Assembly: GCA_965229645.1 (NCBI GenBank)
Contig: OZ245893.1
Coordinates: 2,666,001-2,730,000 of the forward strand
Direction of reading: 5' to 3'
Length of the DNA stretch: 64,000 nucleotides
From: CAXQZM01 sp965229645
GTDB lineage: Bacteria > Pseudomonadota > Alphaproteobacteria > UBA7985
Both the position numbers and the translations under genes were made by a program. This document shows positions 16,871-25,788 of the stretch, one piece after another. The stretch's first letter is position 1, and the number at the start of each line of letters is the position of its first letter. The notes below the pieces were generated by a model. It was not told the origin of the DNA and made no database searches. It saw only the letters and a program-made list of their open reading frames with translations.

Positions 16871-18211
16871 ATGGACGGCCAATTTAACGCATCGCGCCGA
16901 TGGGTTCTGGCGGCGGGAGGCAGCCTGGCGCTGGCGGCCTGTTCAGCGGGCCAGCGCGCGCAAGGGGGGCCGACCTTAGCCCTGAGCCAAGAAGGAGCCT
17001 ACGCCGAGAGCGTCGATGCGGTGCGACTGCCAACTGCGGTGCGCGCTGCTTACAAGACCGAAGATCTTTATTGGTTCGATCCAGGGGGACGCCCGCGTCG
17101 GCAAGCCCGACAGCTCTACGAATTGCTCTACGGTGCCAGCTACGATGGATTGCAGCCAGGCCACTACCTAACCGCCGATTTGATCGACCAGGGGCGCGTG
17201 ACCTCGGTCGATCAGGATCGCCTGGCGGCGACGGACCGCGCTTTGACCCTGGGGCTTTACGCCTACGCGGGCGATCTGGTCCAGGGACGCTACAAGCCCA
17301 ACGATGAGGGGCGGGCCGCCCTGCTTGAGGCGGGCTTGACCGCCCCGAACCTCCTGTCCTGGTATGAGGGCTTGGAACCTCGGGGCAGATCCTACCAATC
17401 GCTGAAGTCGGTTCTGGCGCGCAACGACGCGACGCCCGAAATGCGGAGCGCGGCGGCCCTCAATATGGAACGCTTGCGCTGGACGCCCGAAGAAGACTGG
17501 TCGGCAGCAAGCCAGGTCCATATACGTGTCAACATCGCGGACGCCGAGCTCGAAGCCTTTGAGGGCCAGCGCTTGGTCGATTCGATGCGTGGCGTGATTG
17601 GCCGTTACGACCGACAAACCCCGCAACTGGTCAGCCCGATCCGCGACCTAAAATTCTCTCCCGATTGGACCATTCCCGATACGGTCCTGGAACGGGACTA
17701 TCTGCCGCAATTACAGGCGGACCCCGCGGCGCTCGACCCCAATGTCTATGAGGTTAGGGTCAAAGGCGAGCTCCCCGAAGCGGAGCTGGACTGGTCCACG
17801 GTCACGGTGGAGGATCTGTTTATTCGCCGCGCCTCCAGCGATGTCGGCCCGCTCGGGGGGGTGCGGTTTTCCATGTACAATGCGCAGGCGATCTTCCTGC
17901 ACGATTCGCCGCAAAAAGCCTTGTTTGAGCAAGACCGGCGTCTCTATTCGTCGGGCTGCGTGCGGGTGGAGCGCGCGGAAGACTTGGCGGTGTGGATTTC
18001 CTCAAAGCAACCCAGTGCCTTGTCGCGGGAGGAGATCGCGCGCCGCATGATCTCAGGACGCACCAGCCAAGTGCAGCTAGAGGCGCCCATTGCGGTCAGT
18101 TTGCAATATATGACGCTCTGGATCGACGGTCGCGGCGCCCTGCGCACCGCCCCCGACATCTATAAGCTCGACAATCGACTGGCGCGCCGCATGGGCCTTA
18201 GTCTTGCCTAA
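16871..18211 (+). CDS. L,D-transpeptidase (YcbB/LdtD-like), lipoprotein
   Basis: This 446-residue cell-envelope enzyme is predicted to form 3-3 crosslinks or anchor proteins in peptidoglycan. The N-terminus combines a twin-arginine (SRRWVLAAGG) with a lipobox LAAC at Cys24, suggesting an exported lipoprotein. The YkuD catalytic domain is in the second half: HDSP with His344, and SSGCVRVE with the nucleophile Cys363. The family's scaffold region is recognisable (ALNMERLRWTPEEDW), but no separate peptidoglycan-binding domain is evident, so it is shorter than LdtD (about 615). Its TAA overlaps the first base of a family A repeat. Confidence 0.88.
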   Translation: MDGQFNASRRWVLAAGGSLALAACSAGQRAQGGPTLALSQEGAYAESVDAVRLPTAVRAAYKTEDLYWFDPGGRPRRQARQLYELLYGASYDGLQPGHYLTADLIDQGRVTSVDQDRLAATDRALTLGLYAYAGDLVQGRYKPNDEGRAALLEAGLTAPNLLSWYEGLEPRGRSYQSLKSVLARNDATPEMRSAAALNMERLRWTPEEDWSAASQVHIRVNIADAELEAFEGQRLVDSMRGVIGRYDRQTPQLVSPIRDLKFSPDWTIPDTVLERDYLPQLQADPAALDPNVYEVRVKGELPEAELDWSTVTVEDLFIRRASSDVGPLGGVRFSMYNAQAIFLHDSPQKALFEQDRRLYSSGCVRVERAEDLAVWISSKQPSALSREEIARRMISGRTSQVQLEAPIAVSLQYMTLWIDGRGALRTAPDIYKLDNRLARRMGLSLA

Positions 18212-18408
18212 TACCAGCCGCGACTGAATGACTCTTATGTTCGTTGGTATAAGGGCCGCGACTGCGGCCCCCGTAGCGGCCCCGAGAATAGCGGACACGC
18301 GCCTCGGGGTACAAGCGAAGGCCCCGTCGGAGGCGAAACGCGAAGCGTTTCTGCCGTGAGACAGAAAACGGCTAAAAAAAGTGTCAACTTTTTTGGCCGT
18401 AGGTATAA
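18211..18408 (+). repeat. family A multi-hairpin repeat, copy 2 (short form, fused to GNAT frame)
   Basis: This copy starts at ATACCAGC, sharing one base with the L,D-transpeptidase stop, and lacks the optional module. It ends with the terminal A/T-tract hairpin. The inner stem of the CCCCGAG/CTCGGGG hairpin reads GCG-GACA-CGC instead of GCGC-GAAA-GCGC, so pairing is kept although both arms differ. One reading frame is open from 18212 through the repeat into the following GNAT gene. Confidence 0.92.
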
Positions 18409-18886
18409 GGCGTTCACCCTTGCCGTGGCGGACGCCGCCCAGGACCAAGTGTCCGCTCTCATCACCCACCATCAAACCCAGGCCTTGGCAGCGAACAGCG
18501 TCTGCGAAGGCCATGCTTTGGACCCCAGCGCCTACGACCGTCCAGGCCTGACCCTCTATGCCGCCAAAAACCCAGCGGGCCATGTACTCGGTATCTGTGG
18601 GCTCCAGGTAGAGACCAAGCAATACGGCGAACTCAAAACGCTCCATACGCGCCGCGAGGCGCGCGGGCAGGGGGTCGGCGAGGCCCTGGTCGCCCACGTG
18701 ATCGCGCAAGCGCGAGCGCAGGATTTGCCAGAGCTTGTGCTAGAAACTGGAACAGCCCCGTTCTTCCAAGCCGCCTCAAGGCTCTACGCGCGGCTAGGAT
18801 TCGTAGAATGCGGCCCCTTTGGTTCCTACGCCGCAAACCCAGATTCCCACTTCATGCGTTTAGATCTACGCTCCTGCCGCTGGTAG
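18356..18886 (+). CDS. GNAT-family N-acetyltransferase with repeat-encoded N-terminus
   Basis: This is a 176-residue acetyltransferase of the GNAT fold; the substrate is unknown. The acetyl-CoA binding motif A is visible as TRREARGQGVGEALVAHVIAQA. It is followed by LETGTAPFFQAASRLYARLGFVECGPFG, typical of a widespread GNAT subgroup. The first strand, AFTLAVAD, begins only three bases after family A copy 2 ends. No start codon exists between the repeat and that strand, so the likely start is the GTG at 18356 inside the repeat, giving about 18 foreign residues. GTG at 18425 would remove the first strand. No clear ribosome binding site is seen. It may be weakly expressed or decaying. Confidence 0.75.
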   Translation: MRQKTAKKSVNFFGRRYKAFTLAVADAAQDQVSALITHHQTQALAANSVCEGHALDPSAYDRPGLTLYAAKNPAGHVLGICGLQVETKQYGELKTLHTRREARGQGVGEALVAHVIAQARAQDLPELVLETGTAPFFQAASRLYARLGFVECGPFGSYAANPDSHFMRLDLRSCRW

Positions 18887-18888
18887 AA

Positions 18889-19000
18889 TACCAGCGGCGG
18901 CAAAGTTTGACTCGTGGCGCTGTTGATGGACGCGGAAAATACCGAATTGAAAACTCAGTTTTTATGAAAGACTAGCGAGCAAGGGGCCTTGGCCCTATAG
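18889..19000 (+). repeat. family B repeat, copy 1
   Basis: This copy starts ATACCAGCGG two bases after the GNAT stop, like family A, but continues GGCAAAGTTTGACTCG and GTTGATGGACGC. It then has a degenerate hairpin (ACCGAATT-GAA-AACTCAGT) and an AGCGAGCAAG stretch matching the start of the tail of the copies at 24180 and 50247. The 3' boundary is uncertain. Confidence 0.75.
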
Positions 19001-19040
19001 GCGCGGTCAAGTTCCCTCATCAGATGAAAGACCTTGGCCC

Positions 19041-19457
19041 ATGTCCCGCACTTTTTCGATTATCAAGCCCGACGCAACCAAGCGCAACCTCACAGGCGCG
19101 ATCAACAAAATGATCGAAGAGGCAGGGTTGCGCATCATTGCCCAGCGGCGAATCCACATGTCCGTCGCGCAGGCAAAAATGTTCTACGAAGTCCATGCGG
19201 AACGCCCGTTCTACGACGAATTGGTGCGCTTCATGACCTCCGAACCCGTTGTCGTGCAAGTGCTAGAAGGTGACGACGCCGTGGCCAAGTACCGCGACAC
19301 CATGGGCGCCACAAACCCTGCCGAGGCCGCCGAAGGGACGATCCGCAAGGCCTTTGCCCTGTCCATCGGCGAAAACTCGGTCCATGGCTCGGACTCCGAC
19401 GAAAACGCGGCCATAGAAATCGCCCAGTTCTTCGACGACAGCGATATGGTGGGCTGA
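19041..19457 (+). CDS. ndk: nucleoside diphosphate kinase
   Basis: This enzyme transfers the gamma phosphate of ATP to nucleoside diphosphates through a phosphohistidine. The 138-residue protein starts MSRTFSIIKPDATKRN, carries the family block GATNPAEAAEGTIR and has the active-site histidine in ENSVHGSDS. The length is standard for the hexameric or tetrameric bacterial enzyme. It is monocistronic here; a family A repeat starts 61 bases after its stop. Confidence 0.97.
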   Translation: MSRTFSIIKPDATKRNLTGAINKMIEEAGLRIIAQRRIHMSVAQAKMFYEVHAERPFYDELVRFMTSEPVVVQVLEGDDAVAKYRDTMGATNPAEAAEGTIRKAFALSIGENSVHGSDSDENAAIEIAQFFDDSDMVG

Positions 19458-19518
19458 ACGTCCTCGATCCGATCCGTTGATCACAGGGTCAAAGTCAGAC
19501 TTTCCCGCCGTTTGTATT

Positions 19519-19767
19519 ATACCAGCGGCGATTTAAAATGACTCTTTTATTCGCTGGTATAAGGGCCGCGACTGCGGCCCCCGTAGCGGCCCCGAGATGA
19601 GCTAAGAAAGCGCCTCGGGGTATAAGCGAAGACCCCGTCATGCGGTCGGGCTGAGCGAGCATAGCGAGCGAGTAGAGACCGCAACCCAAAAAAGGCGAAA
19701 CGCGAAGCGTTTCTGCCGTGAGACATAAAACGGCTAAAAAAGTGTCAACTTTTTTCGCCGTTGGTAT
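19519..19767 (+). repeat. family A multi-hairpin repeat, copy 3 (long form)
   Basis: This full copy runs from ATACCAGCGG to GGTAT with the optional GCGGTC...GACCGC module and the terminal hairpin. Its last base is part of the stop codon of minus-strand clpB. It fills most of the 309-base gap between the convergent ndk and clpB. Confidence 0.92.
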
Positions 19768-22349
19768 CAGGCCTCGCGGTCGACCCCGACCAGCAACTCC
19801 TCGCCCAGGGGTTGCGCTTTTAGCCTTGTGCCCTTGGTCGCCGCACCGCGCAGGACATGCTCGGCGAGCTGATCCTCCAAGCTGCGCTGGATCAACCGTT
19901 TCAGGGGTCGCGCGCCGTAGAGCGGGTCGTAGCCGCGTTGAGCCAGCCAATCCCGCGCATCCTTGCCTACGTCCAAGGTCAGCCCCTGGTCTTTCAATCG
20001 CCCTTGCAGTCGGGCCAGCTGAATATCCACGATTCCCCCCATCAGATCGGGCGACAAGCGGGCGAACAGCAGCATGTCGTCCAGACGATTCAAAAATTCG
20101 GGGCGGAAGTGGCTGCGGACAACTTTCATGACCTCGGCCTCGATCTGCGGGTCGCTGACCGCTTGCTCGGTTTTGGCCAAAATCGACGACCCAAAGTTCG
20201 ACGTTAGAATGATCAGCGTGTTGCGAAAGTCCACGGTCTTGCCCTGGCTATCGGTCAAGCGGCCCGCGTCGAGAATTTGCAGCAGCACGTTGAACACATC
20301 GGGGTGCGCTTTTTCGACCTCATCGAATAAAATCACTTGGTAGGGCCGCCGCCGCACCGCTTCGCTCAAGGCCCCACCCTGGTCGTAACCGACATACCCC
20401 GGCGGCGCGCCCAGCAGCCGCGCGACCGAGTGCTTTTCCATGTACTCGGACATATCTAGGCGCAGGAGGGCGCTTTCGTCGTCGAACAAGAAGTCGGCCA
20501 ATGCTTTCGTCAATTCGGTCTTGCCGACCCCCGTGGGGCCAAGAAATAGGAACGAGCCTTGCGGGCGGTCGGGATCGGAAAGGCCCGCGCGCGCGCGGCG
20601 CACCGCTTTCGATACGGCCTCCACCGCGCTGGCCTGGCCGACGACCCGCTTGGCCAAAGCGGTTTCCATCTGCAGCAGCTTCTCTTGTTCGCCCTCGAGC
20701 ATGCGATCCATGGGGATGCCCGTCCAGGCTGCAACGACGCTGGCAACCTGATCCTCGGTCACTTCCTCGACCACTGTTTTGGTCCCGGCGCTCGATTCCA
20801 TGTGGCCCAGACGCTTTTCTAGCTCGGGGATCAGGCCGTAGGTCAGTTCGCCCGCCTTGGCCAGGTCGCCTGCGCGCTTGGCGATTTCAACGTCGGCGCG
20901 CGCGCGGTCCAACTGCTCCTTCACGTCGCGCGCTTGCGCGAGTTTTTGCTTTTCTGCCTGCCAAACCGCCGTCAAATCTGCCGACTGCTTTTCCAGGTCT
21001 TGCACCTCCCGATCCAGATCGGCCAGACGTTCCTTTGACGCGGGATCCTTCTCCTTCTTGAGGGCTTCGCGTTCAATTTTTAGAAGGACAAGACGGCGGT
21101 CGATTTCGTCGAGGTCGATGGGCTTTGAATCCACCGCCATGCGCAACCGTGCGGCGGCTTCGTCGATCAAGTCGATGGCCTTATCGGGCAGGAACCGATC
21201 GGCGATGTAGCGATTGGACAGGGTTGCCGCCGCAACCAGTGCCGTATCTTGCAAGCGCACGCCGTGGTGCAGTTCGTATTTTTCGCGCAAGCCCCGCAGG
21301 ATCGAAATGGTCTCAGCCACGCTGGGTTCGCCGACAAAAACGGGCTGGAACCGGCGGGCAAGGGCCGCGTCCTTTTCGATATAGAGCCGGTATTCGTTGA
21401 GGGTGGTGGCGCCCACGGCGTGCAAGTCGCCCCGCGCCAGGGCGGGCTTCATGAGGTTGGACGCGTCCATAGCACCGTCGGTTTTCCCCGCCCCGACGAG
21501 CGTATGCAGCTCATCAATAAAGACCAAGGTTTGGCCGCCTTGGGCCACAATCTCCGACAAGACCGCCTTCAACCGCTCCTCAAATTCACCGCGATACTTG
21601 GCCCCCGCGATCAAGGCCCCCATGTCGAGCGCCCAGAGCCGCTTGCCGCGCAGAGACTCGGGCACATCGCCGTTGACGATGCGCAGGGCCAGGGCTTCGG
21701 CGATGGCGGTCTTGCCAACCCCTGGTTCGCCGATGACTACGGGGTTGTTTTTGGTCCGGCGGGAGAGAATTTGGATGACCCGGCGGATTTCCTCTTCCCG
21801 GCCGATGACGGGATCGAGCTTGCCCGATTCGGCGTCCGCCGTCAGGTCGCGGCCATACTTTTCTAAGGCTTCGTAGGTCTGTTCGGCGCTGGCACTATCG
21901 GCGGTGCGCCCTTTGCGGAGCGCGTCTATTGCCGTGCTCATCCGATCGGCGGTGACGCCGCCCTTCGCGAAGGCCTCTGTCGCTGGCCCCGAGGCCTGCG
22001 TCAGCGCGGCCAGCAGCATTTCCGAGGTCACATATTGATCGCCGCGCTGCGTTGCCAGCCGCTGCGCCGTTTCAAAGATCTTGCCCGCGTCGCGATCGAG
22101 CATGACGTGCGTCACGCCCGCCCCCGAAACCTTGGGCAGGGACGCCGCCGCTTGCTGCAAGTTTTGGGCAACCAGGGCTGCCTGCCCCCCCGCCAAATCG
22201 ATCAGCTTCGTCGCCAGACCGTCGGGGTCTTGCATGAGGGCCAGGCCCAGGTGGATGGGTGTCAAGTGTTGATGGTCGAACTGGTTGGCAAGGCCCTGGG
22301 CGGCCTGGACCACGGCTTTGGCGCGGTCGGTATAGGTGTCGAATTTCAT
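19767..22349 (-). CDS. clpB: ATP-dependent chaperone ClpB
   Basis: This 860-residue AAA+ disaggregase works with DnaK to resolubilise aggregated proteins. It has an N-terminal Clp repeat domain (FDHQHLTPIHLGLALMQD), a first Walker A GEPGVGKTA near residue 205 and a long coiled-coil middle domain (about residues 400-520, rich in K, E, Q). The second Walker A is GPTGVGKTE near residue 603, and the end is the D2 small domain. The start MKFDTYTDRAKAV at 22349 has an AGGAGA site upstream; the frame is open further but without family similarity. The TGA stop overlaps the end of a family A repeat, so the last codons may have been reshaped by it. Confidence 0.96.
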   Translation of the reverse strand: MKFDTYTDRAKAVVQAAQGLANQFDHQHLTPIHLGLALMQDPDGLATKLIDLAGGQAALVAQNLQQAAASLPKVSGAGVTHVMLDRDAGKIFETAQRLATQRGDQYVTSEMLLAALTQASGPATEAFAKGGVTADRMSTAIDALRKGRTADSASAEQTYEALEKYGRDLTADAESGKLDPVIGREEEIRRVIQILSRRTKNNPVVIGEPGVGKTAIAEALALRIVNGDVPESLRGKRLWALDMGALIAGAKYRGEFEERLKAVLSEIVAQGGQTLVFIDELHTLVGAGKTDGAMDASNLMKPALARGDLHAVGATTLNEYRLYIEKDAALARRFQPVFVGEPSVAETISILRGLREKYELHHGVRLQDTALVAAATLSNRYIADRFLPDKAIDLIDEAAARLRMAVDSKPIDLDEIDRRLVLLKIEREALKKEKDPASKERLADLDREVQDLEKQSADLTAVWQAEKQKLAQARDVKEQLDRARADVEIAKRAGDLAKAGELTYGLIPELEKRLGHMESSAGTKTVVEEVTEDQVASVVAAWTGIPMDRMLEGEQEKLLQMETALAKRVVGQASAVEAVSKAVRRARAGLSDPDRPQGSFLFLGPTGVGKTELTKALADFLFDDESALLRLDMSEYMEKHSVARLLGAPPGYVGYDQGGALSEAVRRRPYQVILFDEVEKAHPDVFNVLLQILDAGRLTDSQGKTVDFRNTLIILTSNFGSSILAKTEQAVSDPQIEAEVMKVVRSHFRPEFLNRLDDMLLFARLSPDLMGGIVDIQLARLQGRLKDQGLTLDVGKDARDWLAQRGYDPLYGARPLKRLIQRSLEDQLAEHVLRGAATKGTRLKAQPLGEELLVGVDREA

Positions 22350-22502
22350 CGTCGCGTTCTCCTGTTCTGGCCTGGTCCCGAAAATTTGAGTGGCAACCAA
22401 GCCGATTGCATGAGCCCCCGCCCGCATTCGGCGCGGGGAGTATGGCAAAGAGGTGGGCATTGCGGCTTGCCCCTTCAAGATCGGGGGCCTAGAGCGACGC
22501 CC

Positions 22503-23624
22503 ATGACACACCCAAGGCGCGCCTCCTATCCCCTCTATCTCCTGCCTGGTGACGGCATCGGGCAGGAGGTCATGCGCGAGGTTCGCCGCGTTATCGACTG
22601 GTTCGGCGTCGAACGTGGCTTGAATTTTGATCTGGACGAGGGTCTTGTCGGCGGGGCGTCCCTCGACGTTCATGGGGTTCCCATCACCGACGCGGTCATG
22701 GATCGCGCGCTGGCGATGGGCACGGTCCTGTTCGGCGCGGTCGGCGGGCCGCAGTACGACAGCCTCGATTTTGACTTGCGGCCCGAGCGCGGCTTGCTTC
22801 GCCTGCGCAAAGACATGGCCCTGTTCGCCAACTTGCGCCCCGCAATTTGCTTCGATGCCCTGACCCATGCCTCTTCCCTCAAGCCCGACTTGGTCAGCGG
22901 GCTCGACATCTTGATCGTTCGCGAGCTAACGGGCGGCGTCTACTTCGGCGAACCCAAGCATGTGATCGACTTGCCCGACGGTCAGCGCGAGGGCGTGGAT
23001 ACGCAGCGCTATACGACCGAAGAAATTCGCCGCATCGCCCGCGTTGCTTTTGACCTCGCGGACAAGCGCCAGGGCCTCGTGCATTCGGCCGAAAAATCCA
23101 ACGTCATGCAGTCGGGCGTCTTGTGGAAGGAGGAAGTGAGCCATGTCCATACACACGAGTTCCCGCACCTACGCCTAGAGCATATTTTAGCCGACAACTG
23201 CGGTATGCAGCTCGTGCGCGCGCCCAAGCAGTTCGACGTTCTGGTTTGCGACAATTTGTTCGGCGATATGCTCTCCGACGTTGCCGCCATGCTCACGGGG
23301 TCCTTGGGCATGTTGCCCTCCGCGTCGCTGGGGGCAACCGACGCGGAGGGCAAGCGTCGGGGCATGTACGAACCCGTCCACGGCTCGGCCCCCGACATCG
23401 CGGGCCAAAACAAGGCCAACCCGCTCGCCTGCCTGCTCTCCTTCGCTATGGCGCTGCGCTATTCGTTCGACCTGGGCACCGAGGCCGACCTCCTCGAAGC
23501 CGCTGCCGAAGCTGTCTTGGCCAAAGGGTATCGCACGGGCGATCTCATGTCCGCGGGCATGACCCTAACCTCAACGACGGGCATGACCGATGCGATTCTT
23601 GCTGAGTTACAGGCGACGACGTAG
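22503..23624 (+). CDS. leuB: 3-isopropylmalate dehydrogenase (LeuB)
   Basis: This 373-residue member of the isocitrate/isopropylmalate dehydrogenase family should carry out the NAD-dependent third step of leucine synthesis. Visible motifs are LPGDGIGQEV at the N-terminus, ELTGGVYFGEPK for substrate contact, HSAEKSNVM, CDNLFGDMLSDVAAM and YEPVHGSAPDIAGQNKANP. It starts at ATG 22503, 153 bases from divergent clpB. A related activity such as tartrate or homoisocitrate dehydrogenase is possible; the RLRKDM block and ELTGG loop favour LeuB. No other leu genes are adjacent. Confidence 0.9.
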   Translation: MTHPRRASYPLYLLPGDGIGQEVMREVRRVIDWFGVERGLNFDLDEGLVGGASLDVHGVPITDAVMDRALAMGTVLFGAVGGPQYDSLDFDLRPERGLLRLRKDMALFANLRPAICFDALTHASSLKPDLVSGLDILIVRELTGGVYFGEPKHVIDLPDGQREGVDTQRYTTEEIRRIARVAFDLADKRQGLVHSAEKSNVMQSGVLWKEEVSHVHTHEFPHLRLEHILADNCGMQLVRAPKQFDVLVCDNLFGDMLSDVAAMLTGSLGMLPSASLGATDAEGKRRGMYEPVHGSAPDIAGQNKANPLACLLSFAMALRYSFDLGTEADLLEAAAEAVLAKGYRTGDLMSAGMTLTSTTGMTDAILAELQATT

Positions 23625-23674
23625 AGATAGGAATCTGGCCGAGAGGGTCAAAGCAAGACCTATTTCGGACCCAC

Positions 23675-24100
23675 TTACGTTCTAGCCTCGTCCGTAGGCA
23701 CCAGGGCGAGAGACTTTGACGGTTCTTGCGACCGTTGTTTCAGGGTGTCCTGCAGCGAATCGATTTGGCTCTTGGCTTGATCGATTTGGTCGCGGCTGCT
23801 TGCAAGGGCACGCTCGCTCTGGCGGGCACGGCGGGTTTGTTGCGCGGCCTGGCGACGCGTGCCACCTGCAAAAAACCAACCCAAGACCAAACCGCTGCCG
23901 AGGCCGAGCAAGGTGAACAGCACGTACCAAAGCCCTTGGGGCAGGCCAGACCAGCCGAACGGCAAGGGCACGCCGCCCCCACCCCATAGGCCAACCAACC
24001 GCAGGGACACCAGCTCGTCATTCGAATAGACAAGCCAAAATACCAGGGCCATCAGGGCCAAAAAAAAGGAACCGCCAAACAGGGCGCGCAGAGGGCGCAT
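23675..24100 (-). CDS. small membrane protein, LapA/DUF1049-like
   Basis: This 141-residue protein has two hydrophobic segments (about residues 10-28 and 58-78) separated by a short glycine-rich loop. A positively charged turn and a C-terminal coiled-coil-like tail of about 50 residues rich in R, Q, S and D follow. This plan matches the LapA/YciS (DUF1049) family, whose E. coli member helps lipopolysaccharide assembly. Sequence identity to LapA cannot be claimed by eye, so the family call rests on architecture. It is convergent with leuB. Confidence 0.5.
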   Translation of the reverse strand: MRPLRALFGGSFFLALMALVFWLVYSNDELVSLRLVGLWGGGGVPLPFGWSGLPQGLWYVLFTLLGLGSGLVLGWFFAGGTRRQAAQQTRRARQSERALASSRDQIDQAKSQIDSLQDTLKQRSQEPSKSLALVPTDEART

Positions 24101-24179
24101 GGCCGCGGTTTAACCGCCCGACCCTGGGGGCCGCAAGCCATGCTAGCGCGCAAAAATCCTTGGACACGCCGACGCCACG

Positions 24180-24289
24180 AAGGTTTGACCCTCGCGGGGT
24201 TGGGGGCCGCAGAATCGAGCGACCAAGTGGGAGTTCAGCCTGCGTAGCGCTTGAGTGCAACCCAGGGATCGTTGCAACCGCATGATCCC
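24180..24289 (+). repeat. family B repeat, copy 2 (internally deleted)
   Basis: AGGTTTGACCC and a degenerate GTTGATGGACGC-like block are followed, without the central hairpin, by GCGACCAAGTGGGAG and CCTGCGTAGCGC. It ends in a weak stem (GGGATC with GATCCC) directly next to the cobQ stop codon. It aligns with 50247-50399. The rest of the 190-base gap shows nothing else. Confidence 0.65.
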
Positions 24290-25753
24290 TTATCGCGCTG
24301 TCGCCAGCAAGGCCCCGGTATCTAAATGCGTCGCCAAGTGCGCCGCCAGATCGTCCAAGATGCGGTCGATCTGCGCCTCGTAGGCCAAGTCGCTGGTTGC
24401 GGCCTGCAGGCTGGTCAGCCAGGCTTGGCGGAAGGCATCGGCTGCAAACAGGCCGTGGACATAGGTGCCGACCACCCGCCCCGACGCGTCTTGCGCGCCT
24501 TCGGCTCGGCCCGCCAAGTCGAGCACGGGGCGGGCGGTGTCGGGCCCCTGGGTTTGGCCGATGTGCATTTCGTACCCTTGGACGGTCTGGCCCGTTGCCA
24601 AATGCACGCCCGTGACCGCGCTAAGGGTCTTGCGGGCGGTGAGGCGGGTTTCGACCTGCAGCAGCCCCAGGCCTGGCACCGACCCCGCCGGCCCTTCGAG
24701 GCCCGTGGGGTCGTGGATCTGCGTGCCCAGCATTTGATAGCCGCCGCACAACCCCAGCACCCGCCCCCCGCGCCGCACATGCGCGGCCACATCGCCGTCC
24801 CAGCCCTGTTGTTTCAAAAAGGCCAAATCGGCGATGGTGGCCTTGGACCCCGCCAGGATCACCAGGTCGGTGTCGCCAGGCAAGGCCTTTCCAGGGGTTA
24901 GGAAATCGACACGCACCCCTGGTTCTTGCCGCAGCGGGTCGAGGTCGTCAAAGTTGGCGATGCGCGGCGTGCGCAGAACCACCACCTTAGTGTCCCCAGT
25001 TTCCGACGCGGTATGATCCAGCGCCAGCGCGTCTTCTGCGGGCAGCCGTGCGGCGTCAAAGAAATAGGGAACGATCCCGAAGCTGCGCAGGCGCGTATGC
25101 TCGTGGATCGCGCGCAGGCCACCGTCGAACAGGCTTGGGTCGCCGCGAAACTTGTTGATCGCATACCCCGCCAGCAGCGTCCGCTCCTGATCCGAAATCA
25201 GCTGGTGGGTGCCGACGAGGGCGGCGATGACCCCGCCGCGATCGATGTCCCCGATCAATACCACGGGGGTCTGGGCCGCGCAGGCAAAGCCCCAGTTGGC
25301 GATGTCGCCCGCGCGCAAGTTGACCTCGGCGGCGCTGCCCGCCCCTTCGACCAAGACCAGGTCCGCCGTGTCGGTGAGCTGGGCAAAGGAGTCGAGGACG
25401 GCGGGCAGCAGCTGCCCTTTGAGGGCTTGGTAGTCGGCGGCCTTGGCGTTGCCGTGCATGCGGCCCTGTACCACCACCTGCGCGCCAACCTCCGACTGCG
25501 GCTTCAGCAATATGGGGTTCATATGGACGCTCGGCGCGGCGCGGCAGGCGCGGGCTTGCAGGGCCTGGGCGCGGCCGATCTCGCCACCCTCGGCGGTCAC
25601 GGCGGCGTTGTTGGACATATTTTGCGGTTTGAATGGGCGCACCGTCAGGCCCTGATTGCTGAAGTGACGGCACAGGCCCGCGACCAGCAGCGATTTGCCA
25701 ACGTCGGACCCCGTCCCCATAAACATGAGCGCCTTGGCGCGGCGCGGGCGCAT
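24290..25753 (-). CDS. cobQ: cobyric acid synthase
   Basis: CobQ amidates four side chains of adenosylcobyrinate a,c-diamide using glutamine and ATP. The 487-residue protein has the N-terminal dethiobiotin-synthetase-like P-loop GTGSDVGKS, the family block FKPQNMSNNAAVT, GDIDRGGVIAAL and NKFRGD. The C-terminal type 1 glutamine amidotransferase domain has the nucleophile in GLCGGYQMLG and the histidine in GTYVHGLF. The length is standard. It is 35 bases downstream of cobO on the same strand, so the two probably form one operon. Confidence 0.96.
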   Translation of the reverse strand: MRPRRAKALMFMGTGSDVGKSLLVAGLCRHFSNQGLTVRPFKPQNMSNNAAVTAEGGEIGRAQALQARACRAAPSVHMNPILLKPQSEVGAQVVVQGRMHGNAKAADYQALKGQLLPAVLDSFAQLTDTADLVLVEGAGSAAEVNLRAGDIANWGFACAAQTPVVLIGDIDRGGVIAALVGTHQLISDQERTLLAGYAINKFRGDPSLFDGGLRAIHEHTRLRSFGIVPYFFDAARLPAEDALALDHTASETGDTKVVVLRTPRIANFDDLDPLRQEPGVRVDFLTPGKALPGDTDLVILAGSKATIADLAFLKQQGWDGDVAAHVRRGGRVLGLCGGYQMLGTQIHDPTGLEGPAGSVPGLGLLQVETRLTARKTLSAVTGVHLATGQTVQGYEMHIGQTQGPDTARPVLDLAGRAEGAQDASGRVVGTYVHGLFAADAFRQAWLTSLQAATSDLAYEAQIDRILDDLAAHLATHLDTGALLATAR

Positions 25754-25788
25754 GTTTCGCGGTTGTGCTGGGGTTGGGGAGATTGGTC

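Noticed and set aside
19725..19767. Terminal A/T-tract hairpin of family A as an ordinary intrinsic terminator
   Set aside because: The T tract lies inside the stem and is followed by GGCCGTT or CGCCGTT rather than by free T residues, so the classic arrangement is missing; some termination cannot be excluded.
22350..22868. N-terminal extension of the clpB open frame to 1033 residues
   Set aside because: The extension runs through the clpB promoter and antisense to leuB; family similarity and a ribosome binding site start at 22349.
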